From positions 1-24,635 of the forward strand of contig CAMDNZ010000047.1 of assembly GCA_945903445.1 (NCBI GenBank): a stretch of DNA of 24,635 nucleotides. The letters run 5' to 3'. The stretch comes from Bordetella parapertussis (GTDB taxonomy: Bacteria > Pseudomonadota > Gammaproteobacteria > Burkholderiales > Burkholderiaceae_B). The notes below the pieces were generated by a model. The model did no database searches. It worked only from the letters and a program-made list of their open reading frames with translations, and was not told the DNA's origin. The translations under genes and the position numbers were made by a program. Positions 1 to 8,519 of this stretch are shown one piece after another; the stretch's first letter is position 1, and the number at the start of each line of letters is the position of its first letter.

Positions 1-162
1 GCCGTGTCCCTGGCCATGATTCTGTCTTTCGTCGTCTATGCGTGCGCCGTCATCTGGGTGTTCGCCACCCGCAACGCGTGGCGCGCCTGGGGCGGTGTGC
101 TCATCCCGACCTTGGTGCTGGTGGGCGGCTATGCGTTGAAAAACGGGGGCATGGCGGCATGA
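1..162 (+). CDS. DUF3649-type iron-uptake membrane protein, C-terminal end (5' partial)
   Basis: The frame is open from base 1 and ends at the TGA at 160-162, giving the last 53 residues of a membrane protein. Two hydrophobic segments are visible (starting SLAMILSFVVYACAVIWVF and VLIPTLVLVGGYAL), separated by a short polar loop FATRNAWRAW. The assignment to the DUF3649 family rests on this C-terminal pattern and on the neighbours: in Burkholderiales and Pseudomonas a DUF3649 gene, a PepSY membrane gene and a DUF3325 gene often follow a TonB-dependent siderophore receptor. Its stop overlaps the next start as ATGA, so the two are probably translationally coupled. Its biochemical role is not known; a part in iron or siderophore uptake is inferred from context. 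The N-terminus lies outside the window. Confidence 0.6.
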   Translation, partial: AVSLAMILSFVVYACAVIWVFATRNAWRAWGGVLIPTLVLVGGYALKNGGMAA

Positions 163-1802
163 GCCAGCAGTCGCCCAACCCGCCCAAAGCCCAGAAACCC
201 GAAAAACCAGAGGGGTTTCGTCAAGCGATGGCCTGGCTGCACACCTGGACCGGCTTGTTGTTCGGTTGGGTCTTGTTCGCCATGTTTTTGACGGGCACCT
301 TGGCGTTTTTCCGGCCAGAAATCACGGCTTGGATGAAGCCCGAGATCAATGTTCAGCGGTCGATAAGCGGTGCTGAATCCGTCGAGCGCGCCGTGACGCA
401 CCTACAGACGCACGCAGCAAACTCGACCCGCTGGTTCATCACGCCGTCGAGTCCGCGCGTGCCCGAAGTGGGTGTGGGTTACGTCGATCCCAATCCGCAA
501 CCCGGCAGGCGCGCATTCCGGTCGGTGATGCTGCATCCCGAAACGGGCGAAGAACTCAAGGCGCGCGAGACGCGTGGCGGCGATTTCTTTTATCGCTTTC
601 ACTTCGAGTTGCAGATGAGTCACCCGTGGGGCCGATGGCTGGCCAGTATTGCGGCGATGTTCATGTTGATCGCCATCGTCAGCGGTGTCATCACTCACAA
701 GAAAATCTTCAGTGATTTCTTCACGTTCCGACCCGGCAAAGGCGGACAACGCGCCTGGATGGACGGCCACAATGCACTATCGGTGTTGGGCTTGCCGTTT
801 CACTTGATGATTACGTTCACGGGCCTGGTGCTGTTCATGTCGATGCTGATGCCCGCTGGCATCATGGCTGCCTACAAGGATGCACGGGCTTATAACACCG
901 ATATGTTCCCCCAGTTTTCCTCCACCGTAAAAGCGGCAGGACAGGCTGCGCCGCTTGCGCCTATCGGACCAATGATCGAGTTGGCGCAGGCGCGTTGGAA
1001 CGGGGCCGAAGTCGGCCATATATCGGTCAATCACGCTGGGGACGTGAACGCAGAAGTCGTCGTGTCGGCCAGTCCGGCCGCCCACGTGTCCTATGGCCGA
1101 TTGCCACCAGGCGTGACGTTCGCCGGTACGACTGGCGAGCCGACGACCTTTTTGGGCGAGGACAATGCCGTACGTGCGACGGCGGGTACGCTGATCGGCT
1201 TGCACCTGGGCCTGTTTGCCGAACCGGTGTTGCGTTGGCTTTATTTTCTGGTCAGCTTAGGGGGCACCGCTATGGTGGGCACGGGGCTGGTGCTGTGGGT
1301 GGTCAAACGCCGTCAGAAAGCAGGGCGCGATGCGGGTCAACGGTTCTCGCTGCGGTTGGTCGATGGTTTGAACGTCGGCTCGGTCGCCGGTATTTTTGTC
1401 GGCGTGGCGGCGTTCTTCCTCGCCAATCGCTTGATCGATGCCCAGCATACGGGCCGCTCCGGCCTGGAAACCGACATCTTTTTCTGGGCTTGGGGCGCGA
1501 CGTTCGTCTATGCCTTTTTACGCGCGCGCACGGCATGGCGGGATGTATTCCTGCTGGCCGCAGTCGCCACGTTTGCCGTGCCGGTGGTCAACGCATTCAC
1601 CACCGAGCGGCATCTGGGCGTGTCCTTGCCCGCAGGCGACTGGGTCATGGCCGGCTTTGACCTGACGGCCTTAGTCGGCGCCATGCTGCTAGCGTGGCTG
1701 GCCTGGCGGGTCGAAAAGAAGCGTCGTGCGAACGAGACGGCTGCCCAACTGGCCTCGACTCGCAGCTCGCCTTCCACTCGCGCCCCCGCGCTGTCCACCT
1801 GA
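159..1802 (+). CDS. PepSY-associated TM helix protein (putative iron/siderophore uptake)
   Basis: This is a 547-residue integral membrane protein. The ATG at 159 is preferred because it overlaps the upstream stop (ATGA) and is followed by a soluble proline- and lysine-rich N-terminus; the frame is open further upstream but only inside the previous gene. About eight hydrophobic segments are visible, including LLFGWVLFAMFLTGTLAFF, WLASIAAMFMLIAIVSGVI, FHLMITFTGLVLFMSMLM, YFLVSLGGTAMVGTGLVLWV and four near the C-terminus. The early segments carry the histidine pattern of PepSY_TM proteins (AWLHTWTGL, FHFELQMSHPWGRW, DGHNAL, FHLMITF). Such proteins are encoded beside TonB receptors and some relatives act as ferric-siderophore reductases; that activity here is inference. 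It sits between DUF3649 and DUF3325 genes in one likely operon. Family assignment is fairly sure, substrate unknown. Confidence 0.8.
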   Translation: MSQQSPNPPKAQKPEKPEGFRQAMAWLHTWTGLLFGWVLFAMFLTGTLAFFRPEITAWMKPEINVQRSISGAESVERAVTHLQTHAANSTRWFITPSSPRVPEVGVGYVDPNPQPGRRAFRSVMLHPETGEELKARETRGGDFFYRFHFELQMSHPWGRWLASIAAMFMLIAIVSGVITHKKIFSDFFTFRPGKGGQRAWMDGHNALSVLGLPFHLMITFTGLVLFMSMLMPAGIMAAYKDARAYNTDMFPQFSSTVKAAGQAAPLAPIGPMIELAQARWNGAEVGHISVNHAGDVNAEVVVSASPAAHVSYGRLPPGVTFAGTTGEPTTFLGEDNAVRATAGTLIGLHLGLFAEPVLRWLYFLVSLGGTAMVGTGLVLWVVKRRQKAGRDAGQRFSLRLVDGLNVGSVAGIFVGVAAFFLANRLIDAQHTGRSGLETDIFFWAWGATFVYAFLRARTAWRDVFLLAAVATFAVPVVNAFTTERHLGVSLPAGDWVMAGFDLTALVGAMLLAWLAWRVEKKRRANETAAQLASTRSSPSTRAPALST

Positions 1803-1815
1803 AGGAACTCGCGTC

Positions 1816-2139
1816 ATGGTTTTGACTGCTTTCTGCCTGGCTTACGCTGGATTCGCCGCCTTGTCGCTGGCCATGGATCGCCATTACGAAGATGTGTTCC
1901 GGCGCGCCTTGACCACCGCGCATCGGCGGCCCCTGAGAGCATTCGGATGGGCAGGTTTGGCGGCGTCATTCTGGGCTTGCGCTACGGCTTATGGCTGGTC
2001 GTATGGCTTGGTCGAGTGGATCGGCATGCTGGCGATCGCCGGGCTGGTGCTGATCTGGGTGTTGACCTACCGGCCGGCTGTCGCGATGGGCCTGGGCGCG
2101 GGATGCGCGGTCGCCGCGCCGGTGTTCGCCTGGGTGTGA
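1816..2139 (+). CDS. DUF3325 domain-containing small membrane protein
   Basis: This is a 107-residue protein made almost entirely of three or four hydrophobic helices (for example LTAFCLAYAGFAALSLAM and IGMLAIAGLVLIWVLTY). The start at ATG 1816 is supported by an AAGGA ribosome binding site at 1802-1806, which overlaps the stop of the PepSY gene. An upstream in-frame ATG lies inside that gene and is not favoured. Length, the AxDRHYEDVFRR loop after the first helix and position directly after a PepSY membrane gene fit DUF3325, a family of unknown function found in iron-acquisition operons. It is probably the last gene of this operon, since the next gene starts 64 bases later with housekeeping content. 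No catalytic motif is visible. Confidence 0.72.
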   Translation: MVLTAFCLAYAGFAALSLAMDRHYEDVFRRALTTAHRRPLRAFGWAGLAASFWACATAYGWSYGLVEWIGMLAIAGLVLIWVLTYRPAVAMGLGAGCAVAAPVFAWV

Positions 2140-2186
2140 ACGGGGCGGGTACACTAGGCGCTGTCTGCTCGCGCCGCGAGCCCCGT
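2140..2186 (+). terminator. Stem-loop between DUF3325 gene and trpS
   Basis: ACGGGGC at 2140-2146 pairs with GCCCCGT at 2180-2186, and a smaller CTCGC/GCGAG hairpin sits just inside the right arm. No clear T-tract follows, so it is a weak terminator candidate for the iron operon or simply leader structure of trpS. Confidence 0.25.
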
Positions 2187-2203
2187 CCTCATTGCTTCTT
2201 CAC

Positions 2204-3553
2204 ATGACCACGCGCGTACTTACTGGCATCACCACCACTGGCACCCCGCACTTGGGTAACTATGTAGGCGCGATCCGCCCGGCGGTGCGCAGCAGCGAAC
2301 AACCCGACGTCGATGCGTTTTTCTTTCTGGCCGATTATCACGCGCTGATCAAGTGCGACGACCCGGCGCGAATTGCGCGTTCGCGTCAGGAAATTGCCGC
2401 GACCTGGCTGGCAGCGGGCTTGGATCCCGACCGCGTCACGTTCTATCGTCAATCCGATATTCCCGAAATTCCCGAGCTGTCGTGGTTGTTGACCTGCGTC
2501 ACCGCTAAAGGCTTGATGAACCGTGCCCATGCCTATAAAGCATCGGTCGACCAGAACACCGAGCGCGCAGTCGAGCCCGACGACGGCATCACGATGGGCT
2601 TGTTCTCCTATCCCATTCTGATGGCGGCGGACATTTTAATGTTCAACGCCCACAAAGTGCCGGTCGGCCGCGATCAAGTGCAGCATCTGGAAATGGCGCG
2701 TGATATCGCTGCGCGCTTCAATCATTTGTACGCGGGCAAGCACCCCCTGTTCGTGTTGCCGGAAGTCGTGATCGACGACGCGGTCGCTACCTTGCCGGGT
2801 CTAGACGGACGTAAGATGTCCAAGAGCTACAACAACACGGTGCCCTTGTTCGAAGGGGGGGCTGCGGCCACGCGTGCAGCAATCGGCCGCATCGTGACCG
2901 ACTCGCGCCTGCCGGGCGAGGCCAAAGACGCAGAGGGCACGCATTTGTTCACGCTGTTCCAAGCGTTCGCGACAGTCGACGAGGCCGAGTCGTTCAAGGC
3001 AGCATTGGCCGATGGCATGGGTTGGGGCGATGCCAAGCGGGCCTTGGCCGATCAGATCGAGCGTGCTTTGGGCGCGCGCCGCGAAGTGTATGCCGACTAC
3101 ATGGCACGCCCCGACCGCTTGGATGACATTCTGCAAGCCGGTGCCGCGAAGGCGCGCAAGCTGGCGATCCCGATGATTGCCGCTGCGCGCGAAGCGGTTG
3201 GCCTGGCACAGCTGCGAGCGCCTGCAGCTCGAGCAAAAGCCAAGAAAGTCGCCAAACCCCGTTTCGTCAGCTTTCGCGACGAAGCGGGTGCGTTTCGTTT
3301 CCGGCTGTTGGATGCCGATGGCGACATGCTGATGTTGTCGGAGCCGCAAAGCGATCCCAAAACCGCCGGTGCGTTGGCGGGAGCGCTGGCCAGCCTGGGC
3401 GATTCGGTCGAGTTGGTGATCGATGGCCTGCGCTTTCGCGTGATGCATGCTGGCGAGATTGTCGGTTTCGGTACGGCCGGTGCCGATACCGAAGAGCGCG
3501 ATGGCCGCATGGCCCGGATGAAAGCCGCCCTGGCCGTATTGGCGGCGGGCTGA
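2204..3553 (+). CDS. trpS: Tryptophan--tRNA ligase with C-terminal YegP/DUF1508-like extension
   Basis: This cytoplasmic class I aminoacyl-tRNA synthetase charges tRNA-Trp with tryptophan using ATP. The product is 449 residues. The class I signatures are clear: the HIGH-type motif TPHLGN near residues 14-19 and KMSKS near residue 204. The ATG at 2204 is chosen over an upstream in-frame TTG because translation then starts directly at MTTRVLTGI, as in the family. The catalytic and anticodon-binding part spans about residues 1-345, matching the roughly 330-residue E. coli enzyme. A further 100 residues follow an Ala/Lys-rich linker; they contain FRDEAGAFRFRLLDADGD and an S-E-x-aliphatic pattern resembling the small YegP/DUF1508 fold. 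I believe similar extensions occur in Burkholderiales TrpS, with unknown role. It appears monocistronic. Confidence 0.95.
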   Translation: MTTRVLTGITTTGTPHLGNYVGAIRPAVRSSEQPDVDAFFFLADYHALIKCDDPARIARSRQEIAATWLAAGLDPDRVTFYRQSDIPEIPELSWLLTCVTAKGLMNRAHAYKASVDQNTERAVEPDDGITMGLFSYPILMAADILMFNAHKVPVGRDQVQHLEMARDIAARFNHLYAGKHPLFVLPEVVIDDAVATLPGLDGRKMSKSYNNTVPLFEGGAAATRAAIGRIVTDSRLPGEAKDAEGTHLFTLFQAFATVDEAESFKAALADGMGWGDAKRALADQIERALGARREVYADYMARPDRLDDILQAGAAKARKLAIPMIAAAREAVGLAQLRAPAARAKAKKVAKPRFVSFRDEAGAFRFRLLDADGDMLMLSEPQSDPKTAGALAGALASLGDSVELVIDGLRFRVMHAGEIVGFGTAGADTEERDGRMARMKAALAVLAAG

Positions 3554-3573
3554 GGCTCGGTCTTTGAACCGAT

Positions 3574-3608
3574 TTGGCGCATTGATTACGCCGTCTTGAA
3601 GACGTTTT
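3574..3608 (+). terminator. Possible rho-independent terminator after trpS
   Basis: Two short stems lie downstream of the trpS stop: GGCG/CGCC around 3576-3593, then CGTC/GACG at 3592-3604 followed directly by TTTT at 3605-3608. The stems are only 4-6 bp, so support is weak. The rest of 3554-3768 shows no gene I can support. Confidence 0.3.
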
Positions 3609-3735
3609 CGGCCCCGTTCGCAGGCAATTTTGCTTAAGGGCTGCATAGGGGCCGCACAGGGACGTTGTTGGCGGTCCGGCCTGCTTGACACATCCATCCG
3701 TCCACGCTCTGTGTCCGGACAATGCCCGGCGGGTC

Positions 3736-3767
3736 GCGCGAGCGCCGGTCTGGCGCCGCGCTCGCGC
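3736..3767. terminator. Strong GC hairpin abutting the tex stop codon
   Basis: GCGCGAGCGC at 3736-3745 and GCGCTCGCGC at 3758-3767 form a perfect 10-bp stem with a 12-base loop, ending one base from the tex stop codon (3769-3771 on the complementary strand). There is no T-tract on either side, so a classical intrinsic terminator is not shown. It could block 3' exonucleases or separate the convergent trpS and tex transcripts. Confidence 0.4.
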
Positions 3768-3768
3768 A

Positions 3769-6162
3769 TCACTTTTTCAGCTTGGCGAACGCCTGCGCCA
3801 ATGCACCGGCCATCGCGCCATCGGCAGCCGGTGCTGCCTGACGCGGTTTACCGCCTACGTCGCCATGGCCGCCACGCGGCGCCGATCCGCGCGACTCGCC
3901 ACCGGCCGCGCTGCGGCGGGCCAGGGGTTCGACCGGATCGTTTAAGCGCATGGTCAAGGCCACCCGCTTGCGCGCCACGTCCACTTCAATCACTTTGACG
4001 TTCACGGTCTGCCCGACTCGCACCACATCGCGCGGGTCTTTGACGAACTTCTCGGCCAGCGCCGAAATGTGGACCAGACCGTCTTGATGCACGCCGATAT
4101 CGACGAAGGCACCGAAGTTGGCGACGTTGGTGACCACGCCTTCGAGCAGCATGCCCACGCTCAAGTCGTTCAGCGTCTCGACGCCTTCCTTGAATGTGGC
4201 CGTCTTGAACTCGGGGCGTGGATCGCGACCGGGTTTTTCCAGTTCGGCGAAGATGTCCTTGACCGTCGGCAGGCCGAAGCGCTCGTCGGTGAAGTCCGAC
4301 GGCGATACGCCTTTTAGCGCATCGCGTTGGCCGACAATCTCTTTCAAATCACGCTGAATCTTGGCGATGATGCGCTCGACTACGGGATAGGCTTCCGGGT
4401 GAACCGCCGAGCTGTCCAGCGGGTTTGCGCCGTGGACTCGCAAAAAACCGGCGGCCTGCTCGAACGCTTTCTCGCCGAAGCGCGGCACGTCGCGTAAGCC
4501 TTTGCGGCTGTCGAACGCACCGTGTTCGTCACGCCAGGTGACGATGTTCTTGGCCAGCAGGCTGTTCAAGCCCGACACGCGCGCCAGCAGCGGGGCCGAC
4601 GCGGTGTTTACATCGACGCCCACCGCGTTCACGCAGTCTTCGATGACAGCATCAAGCGAACGCGCCAGTTCGCGTTGGTTCAGGTCGTGCTGATACTGGC
4701 CGACACCGATCGCCTTGGGTTCGATCTTGACCAATTCGGCCAGCGGATCTTGCAGGCGGCGAGCGATCGACACCGCGCCGCGCAAGGTAACGTCCAGGTC
4801 GGGGAACTCTTGTGCGGCCAATTCGGATGCCGAGTACACCGATGCACCGGCTTCCGACACGACCACCTTGGCGACCTTCATATCGGGATAGGCTAGCAGC
4901 ATGTCGGACACCAGCTTCTCGGTTTCGCGCGAGGCGGTGCCGTTGCCGATGGCGATCAGTTCGATGCCATGCTTAGTCACCAGGCGTGCCATGGTGGCGA
5001 TACTGCCTTCGCGGTCGCGGCGGGGCTCGAACGGATACATGGTGGCGGTGTCCACGACCTTGCCGGTGCGGTCGATCGCCGCAGCTTTTACGCCCGTGCG
5101 TATGCCCGGGTCCAGACCCAGGACGGCTTTGGGACCCGCAGGCGCGGCTAGCAGCAGATCTTTCAGGTTGGCGGCAAACACGCGAATGGCTTCGGCTTCG
5201 GCGTCATCGCGCAGCTTGGCCATGAATTCCGATTCGAACGCGGTCAACAGCTTCACTCGCCAGGTCCAGCGGCACACCTCACCCAGCCATTTGTCGCGTG
5301 GCGTGGCGTCCAGGTCGAACAAGGATTTGCCCAGGTCCAGAAAGCGCGCGATGCGGGCGACGCAAGGATGCGGCAAGCGCGTGTCTTGATCCGGCGCCAA
5401 GCCCACTCGCAGGTCCAGCACACCTTGCTGGCGTCCCCGCAACAAAGCCAAAATGCGATGCGAGGGCAAGGTACGCAAGGGTTCGTTGAAGTCGAACCAG
5501 TCGCGGAAGTTCGCGCCTTCGTTTTCTTTGCCTTCGACCAACTTGGCGTACAACACGCCCTGTGCCGACAGATGTTCGCGCATGTCGGCCAGCAGGTCGG
5601 CGTTTTCGGCATAGCGTTCGGCCAGAATGTCGCGTGCACCGTCCAGCGCACTCTTCGTGTCGGCGACGCCAGCGTCGGCGTCGACGTATTCGGCGGCCAG
5701 CGCGGCCGGATCGCAGTCGGTTTGTTCGACGATGGCGTCGGCCAGAGGTTCGAGACCGGCTTCGCGTGCGATCTGGGCGCGGGTGCGGCGCTTGGGCTTA
5801 TAGGGGGCGTACAGGTCTTCGAGGCGCTGCTTGGTGTCGGCCTGGGCGATGTCGGCCGTCAATTGCGGCGTGAGTTTGCCCTGCTGATCGATCGAACTCA
5901 GGATGGCGGCGCGGCGCGATTCGAGATCGCGCAGATAGCCCAGCCTTACTTCCAGGTTGCGCAGAACGGTGTCGTCCAAACCACCGGTGGCTTCCTTGCG
6001 GTAGCGCGCAATGAAGGGAACGGTGGCACCGCTATCGAGCAGCTCGATCGCCGAGGAGAGCTGGGATGCACGCGCGCCCAGTTCGTTGGCCAGTTGGGCC
6101 AGGATGCGGGTTTGATCGATGCCGTTGGCCGGCGTGGCGGTGGAAAGGGAAAGTTCAGTCAT
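3769..6162 (-). CDS. tex: Tex, RNA-binding transcriptional accessory protein
   Basis: Tex is a conserved cytoplasmic nucleic-acid-binding protein linked to transcription; in Bordetella pertussis it was named for effects on toxin expression. The 797-residue product has the usual length and full domain order: an N-terminal helical Tex region with FIARYRKEATGGLDD near residue 52, a YqgF/RNase H-like domain starting with LGLDPGIRTG near residue 344, helix-hairpin-helix repeats around residues 515-575, and an S1 domain around residues 668-740 (GVVTNVANFGAFVDIGVHQDG). A Gly/Ala-rich low-complexity tail of about 45 residues ends in KLKK. The start at 6162 is the only good ATG; the protein then reads MTELSLST. 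It is divergent from the helicase gene, with 107 bases between starts. No frameshift or missing segment is seen. Confidence 0.96.
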   Translation of the reverse strand: MTELSLSTATPANGIDQTRILAQLANELGARASQLSSAIELLDSGATVPFIARYRKEATGGLDDTVLRNLEVRLGYLRDLESRRAAILSSIDQQGKLTPQLTADIAQADTKQRLEDLYAPYKPKRRTRAQIAREAGLEPLADAIVEQTDCDPAALAAEYVDADAGVADTKSALDGARDILAERYAENADLLADMREHLSAQGVLYAKLVEGKENEGANFRDWFDFNEPLRTLPSHRILALLRGRQQGVLDLRVGLAPDQDTRLPHPCVARIARFLDLGKSLFDLDATPRDKWLGEVCRWTWRVKLLTAFESEFMAKLRDDAEAEAIRVFAANLKDLLLAAPAGPKAVLGLDPGIRTGVKAAAIDRTGKVVDTATMYPFEPRRDREGSIATMARLVTKHGIELIAIGNGTASRETEKLVSDMLLAYPDMKVAKVVVSEAGASVYSASELAAQEFPDLDVTLRGAVSIARRLQDPLAELVKIEPKAIGVGQYQHDLNQRELARSLDAVIEDCVNAVGVDVNTASAPLLARVSGLNSLLAKNIVTWRDEHGAFDSRKGLRDVPRFGEKAFEQAAGFLRVHGANPLDSSAVHPEAYPVVERIIAKIQRDLKEIVGQRDALKGVSPSDFTDERFGLPTVKDIFAELEKPGRDPRPEFKTATFKEGVETLNDLSVGMLLEGVVTNVANFGAFVDIGVHQDGLVHISALAEKFVKDPRDVVRVGQTVNVKVIEVDVARKRVALTMRLNDPVEPLARRSAAGGESRGSAPRGGHGDVGGKPRQAAPAADGAMAGALAQAFAKLKK

Positions 6163-6234
6163 GTCTGCCTGGACGTATAGCGAAATCGAGGGTCGGATTG
6201 TGCCATAGGCGCTCGGTCAAGACGCCGGTCAAGG

Positions 6235-6240
6235 TATGAT
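6235..6240 (+). promoter_or_regulatory. Candidate -10 element upstream of the helicase gene
   Basis: TATGAT at 6235-6240 matches the sigma-70 -10 consensus at five of six positions and lies 30 bases before the ATG at 6270. No convincing -35 is visible. Two copies of GGTCAA (6215-6220 and 6227-6232) just upstream, 12 bases apart, might bind a regulator. Confidence 0.3.
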
Positions 6241-6269
6241 TGCCGGCTAATCACGCGCTGCCTCCACCC

Positions 6270-8429
6270 ATGCCCGACCTTGATATCGCTCATGTTTTTG
6301 CCGCCGATGGCCCCTTGGCGGGGGCGCTGCCCGGCTATAAGCCGCGTGCCTCGCAAATCGAGCTGGCCGAAGCTATCGCGCAGGCCATCGGCGATCGTGC
6401 CACCCTGGTGGCCGAGGCCGGCACCGGGATCGGCAAGACCTGGGCCTATCTGGTGCCCGCTATCTTAAGCGGCGGCAAGGTGTTGGTGTCCACGGGCACG
6501 CGCAACTTGCAGGACCAGTTGTTCTCACGCGATTTACCCCGGGTGCGCGCCGCACTCAAGGTGCCGCTCACAATCGCCTTGCTCAAGGGCCGTGGCAATT
6601 ACCTGTGTCACTACCACCTCGAACGCATGGACGGCGACGAGCGGGCGTTCAAGTCGCGCACCGAGATTTCTCAATGGCGCGCCATACAGCAGTTCGCAAA
6701 AGTGACCCGCACGGGCGATCGGGGCGAATTGGGCGATATTCCTGAAGATGCCGATATCTGGCAACGCGTCACCTCCAACCGCGAGAACTGTCTGGGGCAG
6801 GAGTGCCCTCATATTCGCGATTGCTTCGTGGTTAAGGCGCGCAAGCAGGCTCAGGAAGCCGAAGTGGTGGTCATTAACCATGCCCTGTTCATGGCCGATC
6901 TGGTGCTGCGCGAAGAGGGGATTACCGACCTTCTGCCTGAGGCCGATGTGATCGTATTCGACGAGGCGCATCAATTGCCAGACACCGCGACGCGATTTCT
7001 GGGCAGCAGCGTCTCCAGCCACCAACTGCTGGACTATGGACGTATGCTGGAAGCGGCGGGTCTGGCCCACGCACGCGAGGCGTTGAACTGGTCCGAAGCC
7101 CATCAACGTGTCGAGACGGCGACGCGCGAGCTGCGGTTAGCGGGGGCCGCGGTCGAGAAGCTGCCGGGACGCAAGGCGACCTTCGAGAACATCCCCGACC
7201 CGCAAACCTTCGATGCCGCGCTGGCCGATTTGCAAGAGGCTGTGGAGTCCACCGCCAAATCTTTGGCCGTTGTGGCCGCCAAACACCCCGACTTGGGTGC
7301 AGCAGCCCGAGCCGGGACCGATATCGCAGTCCGTCTTGCTCGTTGGGCATTACCGGCACGCAATCACCCGGCGGGCGAGACGACCGAAGATGCCGGTGCC
7401 GAGGTGTATACCCGGGTGTTCGGCAATCTGGCTGCACCGACGGCTGAATTGGATTTGGCCGACGGCGAGTCGAATGGCGCCATCGGCGGGTCGGTCAACG
7501 AGGCGAACGAGCTGCTGTCGGACGCTAGCACGCGAGCACCGGCGGGTGGTGCCCGCGACTGGACCGGACCGTCCGTCAGGTGGGTCGAGCACGGCATGCA
7601 TCACATCCGCCTGCACTCGGCGCCGCTGTCGGTGGCCAAAGCATTTTCGCGTTTCCGCCGCCCTCAACAGGCATGGGTGTTCACCTCGGCCACGCTGTCG
7701 GTGGCCAACGACTTCCGCCATTTCAATTATCAGTTGGGCTTGTGGGAAGCGCGCACGGGGCAATGGGCCTCGCCCTTCGACTATGGCAGGCGCGGCTTGT
7801 TGTTCGTGCCCAAGGACATGCCCGAACCCGCTTCGCCGCAATTCTTGCCGCGCTTCGCCGATCGGCTGATGCCGTTGTTGGCAGCCAATCCAGGCGGGGC
7901 GCTGGTGCTCTGTACCACCTTGCGCGCGGTCGATCGGATGGCGGAACTGCTGCGCGAACGCTTCGACGATGAGGGCTACGAGTGGCCGCTGCTGCGTCAA
8001 GGCGATGCTACGCGGCGTACCTTGCTCGAACGATTCCAAACCTTGACTCATCCGGTGCTGGTTGGCAGCGCCAGCTTCTGGGAAGGGATCGACCTGCCCG
8101 GCGAGTCGCTGACCTTCGTGGCCATCGACAAGCTGCCCTTTGCGCCACCCGACGATCCGGTCGTCGAGGCCCGTCTGAAAGCCTGCCGCGATCGAGGCGG
8201 AAATCCGTTTGCCGAGTATCAACTGCCCGAGGCCGCCATTGCCTTGAAGCAAGGTGCAGGCCGCCTGATTCGCACCGAAGACGACTGGGGCGTGCTGATG
8301 GTGGCCGACACTCGGTTGGTCGATAAGCCGTATGGCAAGCGGCTGTGGCGGGGGCTGCCGCCGTTCGCGCGAACGCGAGACGATGATCAGGCTGCCGGTT
8401 TTTTCACCCGGGTAGCAAGCCAGGAGTAA
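6270..8429 (+). CDS. yoaA: ATP-dependent DNA helicase, YoaA/DinG-like (XPD family, Fe-S)
   Basis: This 719-residue protein is a superfamily 2 helicase of the XPD/DinG/YoaA type, which unwinds DNA 5'-3' and serves in repair and removal of R-loops or replication-blocking structures. Walker A is AEAGTGIGKT (around residues 45-55), the DEAH box is at residues 231-234, and motif VI is QGAGRLIR near residue 670. Four cysteines at residues 113, 174, 179 and 185 (NYLC, ENC, QEC, RDC) have the spacing expected for the iron-sulfur cluster of this family. The region around Walker A resembles E. coli YoaA more than DinG, but this is a judgement by eye. The ATG at 6270 is preferred to an in-frame TTG at 6240, giving the start MPDLDIAHVF. 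It appears to be a single-gene unit divergent from tex. Confidence 0.9.
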   Translation: MPDLDIAHVFAADGPLAGALPGYKPRASQIELAEAIAQAIGDRATLVAEAGTGIGKTWAYLVPAILSGGKVLVSTGTRNLQDQLFSRDLPRVRAALKVPLTIALLKGRGNYLCHYHLERMDGDERAFKSRTEISQWRAIQQFAKVTRTGDRGELGDIPEDADIWQRVTSNRENCLGQECPHIRDCFVVKARKQAQEAEVVVINHALFMADLVLREEGITDLLPEADVIVFDEAHQLPDTATRFLGSSVSSHQLLDYGRMLEAAGLAHAREALNWSEAHQRVETATRELRLAGAAVEKLPGRKATFENIPDPQTFDAALADLQEAVESTAKSLAVVAAKHPDLGAAARAGTDIAVRLARWALPARNHPAGETTEDAGAEVYTRVFGNLAAPTAELDLADGESNGAIGGSVNEANELLSDASTRAPAGGARDWTGPSVRWVEHGMHHIRLHSAPLSVAKAFSRFRRPQQAWVFTSATLSVANDFRHFNYQLGLWEARTGQWASPFDYGRRGLLFVPKDMPEPASPQFLPRFADRLMPLLAANPGGALVLCTTLRAVDRMAELLRERFDDEGYEWPLLRQGDATRRTLLERFQTLTHPVLVGSASFWEGIDLPGESLTFVAIDKLPFAPPDDPVVEARLKACRDRGGNPFAEYQLPEAAIALKQGAGRLIRTEDDWGVLMVADTRLVDKPYGKRLWRGLPPFARTRDDDQAAGFFTRVASQE

Positions 8430-8475
8430 GGCTTCTTCTCGCACTTTGGAATGACTGGTCGGTGAGCGTTTCCAC

Positions 8476-8484
8476 TGCTATTCT
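8476..8484 (+). promoter_or_regulatory. Candidate extended -10 promoter of acs
   Basis: TGCTATTCT at 8476-8484 fits an extended -10 (TG-N-TATTCT) and lies about 36 bases before the acs start. The -35 region is poor. The acs ribosome binding site AGGAG at 8508-8512 is good and sets the start at 8520. Confidence 0.3.
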
Positions 8485-8519
8485 CTGGCGAAACGAAGCA
8501 AAAACCCAGGAGATGTGCA

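Noticed and set aside
2801..3772. Open frame of 323 codons on the - strand
   Set aside because: It is antisense to trpS, with no recognisable domain and no ribosome binding site.
5368..6180. Long open frame of 270 codons on the + strand
   Set aside because: It lies antisense within tex, whose protein is fully recognisable; the + frame product shows no known motif and has the look of a GC-rich shadow frame.
7350..8444. Open frame of 364 codons on the - strand
   Set aside because: It is antisense to the helicase gene, which has clear motifs throughout; its translation is rich in Arg, Gln and His as expected for a shadow.
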